From an uncultured Prevotellaceae bacterium (GTDB lineage Bacteria > Bacteroidota > Bacteroidia > Bacteroidales > Bacteroidaceae): a DNA stretch of 46,410 bases. Under the pieces are notes generated by a model. It worked only from the letters and a program-made list of their open reading frames with translations. It did not search any database and had not been told where the DNA came from. The DNA is taken from the NCBI GenBank assembly GCA_937900485.1, contig CALCEL010000033.1, positions 1 through 46,410 on the forward strand, given 5' to 3'. This document shows positions 41,283 to 46,410 of the stretch, in pieces; position 1 is the stretch's first letter; the number at the start of each line of letters is the position of its first letter. Made by a program: the position numbers and the translations under genes.

Positions 41283-42137
41283 CTATTTAAGGGACTTTAA
41301 CCAAGACTTAAGCTCTGCCAGCATATCAGTGCGGTGTCTGAATGATTCCTTGTAGCCCCATCCATGTCCGCCGGAAGGGTATATGTGCATCGTGGCCTTT
41401 ATTCCGTGTCGTCTTAGTGCGAGATAGTAGTCGACGCTGTTTTGTGGCGGCACAGCTCCGTCGTCGTCTGAGAGAAGCAGGATGGCTGGCGGAGTGTTTG
41501 ATGACACTTGTTGTTCGTTGCTGAACAAGCAGATTTGCTCATATGTTGGTTTGTCTCCTATCAAAGCGTTTCTTGAACCTTTGTGTGTGTTGAGGTCCGA
41601 GAAGGTCACCACGGGGTAGAATAAAATCTGGAAGTTTGGAGCTTTGCCGGCTTCGCTGTGTGTGGCTACCGTTGTGGCGAGGTGTCCGCCGGCGCTGGAA
41701 CCCATTATGCCGACTTTGTCCGGATTGATGTTCCATTCCGTCGCCTTTTCCCTTACCAGTCTGAGAGCTTCCTTAGCATCGCTGATGGGTACTTCGGTGA
41801 AGCCGTGTGGCATTCTGTACTTAAGTACCACGAAGGTGAAACCCAGGTCGTTGAAAAAAGGAGCCCAGTCATAACCCTCGTGCTGTAATGCCAGGTGTGT
41901 GTATCCGCCTCCTGGGCAACATATCACAGCCATGTTGTTGGATTTCTCTTTAGCAGGCAGGAACACCTTTATGCTTGGCTTGAAATTCCTTGTGGCGTCG
42001 CTATATTCGGATGTCTTGTCTATACCGTTGCTGTTCGGCAGTCCGTCTTGCCATAGGTCTATGTCTACGGTCTGTTGAGCGTTTGCACAAAGAAAAGTGA
42101 ACAAACCGAATAATACTGTCAGTGACTTCCTCATCAT
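41283..42137 (-). CDS. Secreted alpha/beta-hydrolase, esterase type
   Basis: The 284-residue protein has a signal peptide (about 1-20, ending CANAQ), then VICCPGGGYTHLALQHEGYDWA with the oxyanion GGG. The nucleophile elbow is GSSAGGHLA (about 145-153), the acid region is LSDDDGAVPPQNS, and the catalytic histidine is in SGGHGWGY. This is the BD-FAE / acetyl esterase group of Bacteroidetes, which often removes acetyl or feruloyl groups from xylan. The presence of GH51 and GH115 genes within 12 kb fits such a role, but the adjacent ansA and lysE genes do not. It is first in the minus-strand run. Confidence 0.85.
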   Translation of the reverse strand: MMRKSLTVLFGLFTFLCANAQQTVDIDLWQDGLPNSNGIDKTSEYSDATRNFKPSIKVFLPAKEKSNNMAVICCPGGGYTHLALQHEGYDWAPFFNDLGFTFVVLKYRMPHGFTEVPISDAKEALRLVREKATEWNINPDKVGIMGSSAGGHLATTVATHSEAGKAPNFQILFYPVVTFSDLNTHKGSRNALIGDKPTYEQICLFSNEQQVSSNTPPAILLLSDDDGAVPPQNSVDYYLALRRHGIKATMHIYPSGGHGWGYKESFRHRTDMLAELKSWLKSLK

Positions 42138-42168
42138 TGATATTTGTTACGGTGAATTGATATACTTG

Positions 42169-42176
42169 CAAAAGTA
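42169..42176 (-). promoter_or_regulatory. -7 element of the esterase-ansA-lysE-DUF4924-rfbD run
   Basis: On the minus strand this reads TACTTTTG, 32 bases before the ATG. No TTTG is found at -33. Confidence 0.45.
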
Positions 42177-42198
42177 GTCATTTTTTCGGAGATTTGAG

Positions 42199-42227
42199 TT
42201 GTGTTAAGGAAACTTTTTGTAAATTTG
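42199..42227 (+). promoter_or_regulatory. Promoter of the ROK kinase gene
   Basis: TTG at 42199-42201 is followed after 18 bases by TAAATTTG at 42220-42227. The leader to the ATG is about 60 bases. Confidence 0.55.
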
Positions 42228-42296
42228 CTATGGTTAACGGTTGTGCCATGAATAAAACCGTGTAATCATAATTCTTAATCAAACTTTTGACTTAAT

Positions 42297-43262
42297 ATGA
42301 AACCTTATGTGATTGGTGTTGACCTTGGTGGAACAAACACTGTGTTTGGTATCGTTGATAAGGACGGTAATATAATAGCGGAGAACTCAATAAAGACGCA
42401 GAAGTATTCGACTGCAGATGGCTTTGTTAAAGCGGGAGTGGAGTGCCTTATGCCTATTATTGAACAAGTTGGAGGACTGGACAAAGTGCAGGGCATGGGT
42501 ATTGGAGCTCCGAATGGTAACTACTATAAAGGAACGATAGAGTATGCTCCAAACTTGTGTTGGGGACATGAGGGCGTAGTTCCTCTTGCTCAGATGTTCA
42601 GCGATGCTCTCGGTGGACTTGGCGTGCGTCTCACTAATGACGCTAATGCTGCAGCGATGGGAGAGATGCGTTATGGTGCGGCGCGCGGCATGCAGAACTT
42701 CATCATGTTGACTCTAGGTACGGGTGTCGGTTCAGGAATTGTCATCAACGGGCAGTTGGTGTATGGCACTGATGGCTTTGCTGGTGAGCTGGGGCATGTT
42801 ACCATGGTCCGCGGTGAAACCGGACGGCCATGTGGATGTGGCAGAAAAGGATGTCTGGAGGCTTATTGCTCAGCGACTGGTGTTGCGAGGACTGCAAGAG
42901 AGATTCTGCTTGGCACAAACAGACCGTCCGTGATGAGAGAGAAGGAATTGGATAAGCTTGAGGCGTTGGATGTTAACATAGCTGCCAACGGAGGTGACGA
43001 GTTGGCTAAGGAGATTTATGACAAGACTGGTGAGATGCTTGGTCAGGCGTGTGCCGACTTCGCTGCTTTCGCCAGTCCGGAGGCGTTCATCTTCTTTGGC
43101 GGTTTGTGCCATGCCGGTGAGATGCTGATGAAGCCTATCCGTGAGTCCTACGACAAGAATGTCTTGCCTATTTTCCGCGGTAAGGCTAAGTTCCTTGTGT
43201 CAGATCTGATGGACAAGAACGCCGCCGTGCTCGGAGCAAGCGCACTGGGTTGGGAAGCGTGA
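42297..43262 (+). CDS. ROK-family glucokinase-like sugar kinase
   Basis: The 321-residue cytoplasmic kinase starts with the phosphate motif IGVDLGGTNTVFGIV. It shows LTNDANAAAMGEMRYGAARG with the catalytic Asp, TLGTGVGSGIVING, and the ROK signature GELGHVTM. The zinc-binding CGCGRKGCLEAYCS (about residues 180-193) follows. Length and motifs match ROK glucokinases, which phosphorylate glucose with ATP; Bacteroidetes lack PTS and rely on such enzymes. It stands alone between its promoter and a strong terminator. Another hexose substrate is possible. Confidence 0.9.
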   Translation: MKPYVIGVDLGGTNTVFGIVDKDGNIIAENSIKTQKYSTADGFVKAGVECLMPIIEQVGGLDKVQGMGIGAPNGNYYKGTIEYAPNLCWGHEGVVPLAQMFSDALGGLGVRLTNDANAAAMGEMRYGAARGMQNFIMLTLGTGVGSGIVINGQLVYGTDGFAGELGHVTMVRGETGRPCGCGRKGCLEAYCSATGVARTAREILLGTNRPSVMREKELDKLEALDVNIAANGGDELAKEIYDKTGEMLGQACADFAAFASPEAFIFFGGLCHAGEMLMKPIRESYDKNVLPIFRGKAKFLVSDLMDKNAAVLGASALGWEA

Positions 43263-43281
43263 CGTCTGTAGCGTAACAAAC

Positions 43282-43318
43282 AAAAAAAGACACGGATAAT
43301 TTCCGTGTCTTTTTTTTT
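43282..43318. terminator. Terminator between the ROK kinase and the lipoprotein gene
   Basis: AAAGACACGGA pairs with TCCGTGTCTTT around a short AT loop, with A and T runs outside, so it works in both directions. Confidence 0.9.
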
Positions 43319-43352
43319 ATTCCTTGAAAAAATCGCCGTCCTGGCTATGATG

Positions 43353-44195
43353 TTATTTTGTCTTGATGACAAGATATTTACTTACACTCCAGAATTTGGC
43401 GGGGTCAGAGATTCTGAGAGTGTAAAGTCCCTTGCTGTCCTTCAGTAAGGTGTATGTGCCCGTCGGGTGAGTTGTTAATATTGTCGCAGACTTTGAGTTC
43501 AGAGGAATGACAGTTGTCTTTCTGATGTCAATCTTCGTCAGGTAGTTTGCGTCGTAGTTGCCCTTGAGCACATCGCCCTTGATGAGTATGTTATGTGACT
43601 TGAGCTCTTTGTTGGTGCCGAATACATACCATGCGGTGTTAAGCTGCTCATCCTGGTTGCGTGCAATCATCTCAGACCTGTCTTTCTCGGCTTTAACCTG
43701 AGTGTTCTCGTCCTTTAGACTTGTGAGAGTGTCTCCGAGAGCTGCGATTTTCTGATCCTTGATAGACAGCTGCATTCTCAGTTCGTCCAGCTGCTGGTTC
43801 TTCTCGTCGAGTTGCTGCTGCAGAGTTGCTACGGCCTCCTTGAACTTGGCGGCTATGATAGAGCTCTGGTCCAGTTTGCGCTGAAGCTCCTCAATTTTCT
43901 GTCGGTTCTCCTGCAGTCTTTCCTGAATGAACTGCATGTTCTCGCGTATGTTCGCTTTTGCTCCGTTGCTTTCAGCGTTCGCTTTCAGCATGTTGACCCT
44001 GTTCTCGGCCTCGTTGATGAGCTTGAATCCATCCTGTACGTCGTTGAAGATGCCCATCAGGTCGTTAATCTCAGTGTCCTTTTGGTCAATGACGTTCTGC
44101 AGAGAGTCCTTCTCGGCTTGTGCCTTCAGCTCTTTGCTACTGTTCCCGCATGATACGAGTAATGCGGCGAATGCTAAATAATATATTTTTCTCAT
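43353..44195 (-). CDS. Coiled-coil lipoprotein of unknown function
   Basis: The 280-residue protein has a lipoprotein signal peptide with lipobox LLVSC and Cys16 as the lipid site. A long heptad-rich coiled coil (about 25-185, many Q, E, K and L) follows. The globular C-terminal part (about 190-280) includes AWYVFGTNKELKSHNILIKGDVL and ends SDPAKFWSVSKYLVIKTK. This layout is common in Bacteroidetes and I know no function. It lies 35 bases downstream of rsmI on the same strand and is probably co-transcribed. It likely sits on the inner face of the outer membrane or on the surface. Confidence 0.8.
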   Translation of the reverse strand: MRKIYYLAFAALLVSCGNSSKELKAQAEKDSLQNVIDQKDTEINDLMGIFNDVQDGFKLINEAENRVNMLKANAESNGAKANIRENMQFIQERLQENRQKIEELQRKLDQSSIIAAKFKEAVATLQQQLDEKNQQLDELRMQLSIKDQKIAALGDTLTSLKDENTQVKAEKDRSEMIARNQDEQLNTAWYVFGTNKELKSHNILIKGDVLKGNYDANYLTKIDIRKTTVIPLNSKSATILTTHPTGTYTLLKDSKGLYTLRISDPAKFWSVSKYLVIKTK

Positions 44196-44230
44196 AATAA
44201 TTTTGCCGTCGAGGCTTTTGTTGTTCTTGT

Positions 44231-45022
44231 TTATTTCTTGTATTTGTTCTTTGACTTGCCGTGTCCCATTATGATATCCTGTGCGTTGCCGATGTCTTGT
44301 TTTTTCGCTTTGTCGTTCTCGGCTTTGTTGTAGTCGTCCTCGTTGTTGTCCTTCTGTGACTCCTGTCCGCCCACGATGATGACTATCTCTCCTAACGGTT
44401 CGTGTGTGTTGAAATGCTCAGATACCTCTTTGAGAGTTCCGCGTACATGCTCCTCGTGCAATTTTGAGATCTCCCTTGAGACGCACACATGCCTGTCCTC
44501 TCCCAGCGTTTCCTTTAACTGTTCGAGAGTTTTTGCCAATCGTCTCGGTGACTCATATATTATGACGGTGCGTCTCTCATTTTTTATCATGTCGATTCTT
44601 GTTTGTCTTCCCTTTTTGGGGGGCAGGAATCCCTCGAACACGAACTTGTCGCATGGCAGTCCGCTCGACACTAACGCCGGCACGAACGCCGTCGCTCCCG
44701 GTAGAGTTTGTACCGGCACGCCTTCCCTCGAGCACTCTCTTGACAGCAGAAACCCCGGGTCGCTTATGCCTGGTGTTCCGGCATCACTGATTAGCGCTAT
44801 GGTCATTCCTTCCTTAAGCTTCTTAATTACAGAGGATACGGTCTCATGCTCATTATATTTGTGGTGAGTCATGAGCGGGGTGTGTATGTCGAAGTGTTGC
44901 AGCAGCACTCCTGATGTCCTCGTGTCCTCCGCGAGTATTAAGTCGGCTTTCTTCAGGACATTGATTGCTCTCATCGTCATGTCCTCTAAATTTCCTACAG
45001 GTGTGGGTACTATATATAGCAT
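44231..45022 (-). CDS. rsmI: 16S rRNA (cytidine-1402-2'-O)-methyltransferase
   Basis: The enzyme methylates the ribose of C1402 in 16S rRNA with S-adenosylmethionine. The 263-residue protein starts LYIVPTPVGNLEDMTMRA. It shows LILAEDTRTSGVLLQHF, ALISDAGTPGISDPGF (about 75-90), LPGATAFVPALVSSGLP and FLPPKKGRQ, all RsmI signatures. The C-terminal 40 residues are a charged, lysine- and asparagine-rich tail not seen in typical RsmI. The start at 45022 is fixed by the motif at residue 2. A -7 element only 5 bases upstream raises the chance of a leaderless messenger. Confidence 0.94.
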   Translation of the reverse strand: MLYIVPTPVGNLEDMTMRAINVLKKADLILAEDTRTSGVLLQHFDIHTPLMTHHKYNEHETVSSVIKKLKEGMTIALISDAGTPGISDPGFLLSRECSREGVPVQTLPGATAFVPALVSSGLPCDKFVFEGFLPPKKGRQTRIDMIKNERRTVIIYESPRRLAKTLEQLKETLGEDRHVCVSREISKLHEEHVRGTLKEVSEHFNTHEPLGEIVIIVGGQESQKDNNEDDYNKAENDKAKKQDIGNAQDIIMGHGKSKNKYKK

Positions 45023-45026
45023 AGTG

Positions 45027-45034
45027 CAAAAGTA
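45027..45034 (-). promoter_or_regulatory. -7 element directly before rsmI
   Basis: On the minus strand this reads TACTTTTG, followed by CACT and the ATG. Transcription would begin at or next to the start codon. A -33 element was not found. Confidence 0.4.
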
Positions 45035-45098
45035 TAAAGAAAATCTGTATGTTATATAAATAATTTGCGTTTTTTGTCTTTTTTATTGTCATTTAACT

Positions 45099-45106
45099 TT
45101 AACTTT
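45099..45106 (+). promoter_or_regulatory. -7 element of the AI-2E transporter-family gene
   Basis: TAACTTTG lies 25 bases before the ATG at 45131. The nearest TTTG (45072-45075) is 23 bases upstream, slightly farther than usual. Confidence 0.5.
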
Positions 45107-45130
45107 GCTGCGTCAATTAGTTATTTTGAT

Positions 45131-46228
45131 ATGATGCGTAAGGTAATAACGTTCGACCGTTTCATACGCGGTCTCATATTGGTGGTCGGCATATTGCTGA
45201 TATATTTACTTCTTCTGAAGTTGAGTGGAGTGCTCATCCCGTTCTTTGTGGCATGGATAGCCGCTTATATGCTTTACCCTCTGGTTTGTTTCTTTCAGTA
45301 CCGGTGTGAGTTGCGTAATCGTCTTCTGAGCATCGTCGTGGCGTTGTTTTCTGTCATCGGCCTTTTGTCTGTGGCGTGTTATTTCATTGTGCCTCCTGTT
45401 ATTGATGAGTTCGCGAGAGTGAAGGTGATTGTCCTGGAGTATGTCGGGGAGCTCAGTAATTCGCCAGACCTTAATGTCTTCATGGACCGTTTCGTGTGGA
45501 AGAACCTTGACTTCAATAAAATCATCAGTAAGATGAGTGTTCAGGATGTCACGACGTTCATTGAGCAGCGGGTGCCGCAGTTGTTCTCTTTCATCTCGAG
45601 CAGCGTCAATGCCGTTCTTGGTATCATCGGCTCGATGATCTCCGTGTTGTACATGTTTTTCATACTTATGGATTATGAGAATATGAGTGACGGGGCTATC
45701 AAGCTGGTGCCCAGTGCTCATCGTGAGTTCGTTGCTCAGTTGCTCGGTGACGTGGAGCAGGGTATGAACAGCTATTTCAGAGGACAGTCTCTCATAGCGT
45801 TCGTCGTTGGCATACTTTTCTCTATCGGCTTTACAATCATCGGTCTGCCTCTTGCCATCCCTCTCGGTTTGTTCATCGGATTCCTGAACCTGGTGCCTTA
45901 TCTTCAGACTGTGGGCATTCTCCCTACCGTATTGCTCGCCCTCATCAAGTCGTATGACACGGGACAGAACATCTGGCAGCTGCTTGTTATGTGCCTGCTC
46001 GTCTTCGCTGTCGTGCAGACGATTCAGGATGCCTATCTCACTCCTAAGATTATGGGTAAGGTCACAGGACTTAATGCTGCGGTCATTCTCTTGTCCCTGT
46101 CCATCTGGGGAAGCCTGTTGGGTTTTGTCGGACTAATCATAGCTCTTCCTCTTACTACGTTATTGTTGTCTTACTATAAGAGATTCGTGCTTGAAGAGAA
46201 TGAGCTTGAGAAAAAAAATAGCGAATGA
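45131..46228 (+). CDS. AI-2E transporter family membrane protein
   Basis: The 365-residue inner-membrane protein has about eight hydrophobic segments in the order of the AI-2E/PerM family. A pair lies near the start (LILVVGILLIYLLLLKLSGV and VPFFVAWIAAYMLYPLV-like). An extended region is in the middle, and the conserved GLPLAIPLGLFIGFLNLVPYLQTVG and VVQTIQDAYLTPKIMGKVTGLNAAVILLSL blocks close the domain. Family members export various small molecules or ions; transport of autoinducer-2 is proven only for a few. The ATG at 45131 or 45134 follows the promoter; an upstream TTG lies before the transcription start. Confidence 0.88.
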   Translation: MMRKVITFDRFIRGLILVVGILLIYLLLLKLSGVLIPFFVAWIAAYMLYPLVCFFQYRCELRNRLLSIVVALFSVIGLLSVACYFIVPPVIDEFARVKVIVLEYVGELSNSPDLNVFMDRFVWKNLDFNKIISKMSVQDVTTFIEQRVPQLFSFISSSVNAVLGIIGSMISVLYMFFILMDYENMSDGAIKLVPSAHREFVAQLLGDVEQGMNSYFRGQSLIAFVVGILFSIGFTIIGLPLAIPLGLFIGFLNLVPYLQTVGILPTVLLALIKSYDTGQNIWQLLVMCLLVFAVVQTIQDAYLTPKIMGKVTGLNAAVILLSLSIWGSLLGFVGLIIALPLTTLLLSYYKRFVLEENELEKKNSE

Positions 46229-46250
46229 AAGGAAAAAAGTTGGCAAAAGT

Positions 46251-46281
46251 TTTGACGGAATAAAAAGAATTCATACCTTTG
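46251..46281 (+). promoter_or_regulatory. Promoter of the tRNA-Lys gene
   Basis: TTTG at 46251-46254 is followed after 19 bases by TACCTTTG at 46274-46281, a full consensus match about 68 bases before the tRNA. Confidence 0.75.
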
Positions 46282-46348
46282 CACCCGCTTACGAGAATGA
46301 ACGACTTAAAACGTTGTTGACAAGATGTCTCGGTAAGCTTTAAGGTTA

Positions 46349-46410
46349 GATCCGCTAGCTCAGCTGGTAGAGCACAACACTTTTAATGTTGGGGTCTTGG
46401 GTTCGAGCCC
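46349..46410 (+). tRNA. tRNA-Lys (anticodon UUU), cut by the window end
   Basis: The 5' acceptor strand GATCCGC is followed by a D arm (GCTC..GAGC), the anticodon stem CAACA/TGTTG with loop CTTTTAA, a five-base variable region and the T arm TTGGG-TTCGAGC-CC. The acceptor 3' strand lies beyond the window. Anticodon TTT reads lysine codons. Confidence 0.93.

Noticed and set aside
1..46410. CRISPR array, prophage, insertion sequence or rRNA operon
   Set aside because: No short regularly spaced repeats, transposase, integrase, phage structural genes or rRNA sequence were seen.

Overview
The window looks like chromosomal DNA of a Bacteroidetes bacterium, most likely a Prevotella-type (Prevotellaceae) organism. 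The main signs are repeated TTTG-N19..21-TAnnTTTG promoters (the Bacteroidetes primary sigma signature), a type IX secretion protein (PorT-like) and a large secreted protein with a type IX sorting tail, an argR-GNAT-argG-argC-argD arginine cluster of Bacteroidetes type, RhaT/RhaA/RhaB/RhaD rhamnose catabolism, a DUF4924 protein, and several secreted plant-polysaccharide hydrolases. I see no prophage, insertion sequence, CRISPR array or rRNA operon. All family assignments were made by reading the sequence; no database search was run.

Layout. 1-2.5 kb: a stand-alone 57-residue ferredoxin with its own promoter and terminator, then proC (minus) divergent from a PorT-like gene (plus). 2.4-5.6 kb: a plus-strand run of a family 2 glycosyltransferase, radC, a DUF59/MIP18 Fe-S assembly gene and lpxH, closed by a strong terminator. 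5.6-10.8 kb: the arginine cluster argR, a GNAT acyltransferase, argG, a PspC-domain gene, argC and argD. A group of ARG-box-like sites precedes argR, and argG has a structured leader that encodes a ten-residue peptide with three arginines. 11.2-16.5 kb: a small secreted DUF2807-like protein, a 1307-residue secreted CotH-kinase/LTD protein, and a second glycosyltransferase. 16.5-18.5 kb is AT-rich and gene-poor, with one small secreted protein and copy A of a 298-bp dispersed repeat.

18.5-21.6 kb: a TonB-dependent receptor and, upstream on the same strand, a strong candidate for an unannotated, highly structured RNA of about 180 nt. 21.6-26.6 kb: the rhaB-rhaA-rhaT-rhaD operon. It covers L-rhamnose uptake, isomerisation, phosphorylation and aldol cleavage, starts from a near-consensus promoter and ends in a terminator. 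26.7-29.7 kb: exodeoxyribonuclease III, a PBP4-type D-Ala-D-Ala carboxypeptidase, and repeat copy B. 29.7-37.9 kb: secreted carbohydrate enzymes (GH51 arabinofuranosidase, a GH5-like protein with unusual catalytic motifs, GH115 alpha-glucuronidase) mixed with pgeF and an M15 peptidase. 38-42.2 kb: a compact five-gene minus-strand run of secreted esterase, ansA, lysE-type exporter, DUF4924 and rfbD. 42.3-46.4 kb: a ROK sugar kinase, a coiled-coil lipoprotein, rsmI, an AI-2E-family membrane protein and the start of a tRNA-Lys(UUU).

How the genes fit together. GH51, GH115, the esterase and possibly the GH5-like protein would remove arabinose, glucuronate and acyl groups from plant glucuronoarabinoxylan, and the rha operon takes rhamnose from pectin-type polymers. 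No SusC/SusD pair is present, so these enzymes look like scattered accessory functions and not a complete polysaccharide utilisation locus. The most interesting non-coding observations are the structured RNA at 21215-21397, the dispersed repeat, and the possible two-level arginine control (ARG boxes plus leader peptide).
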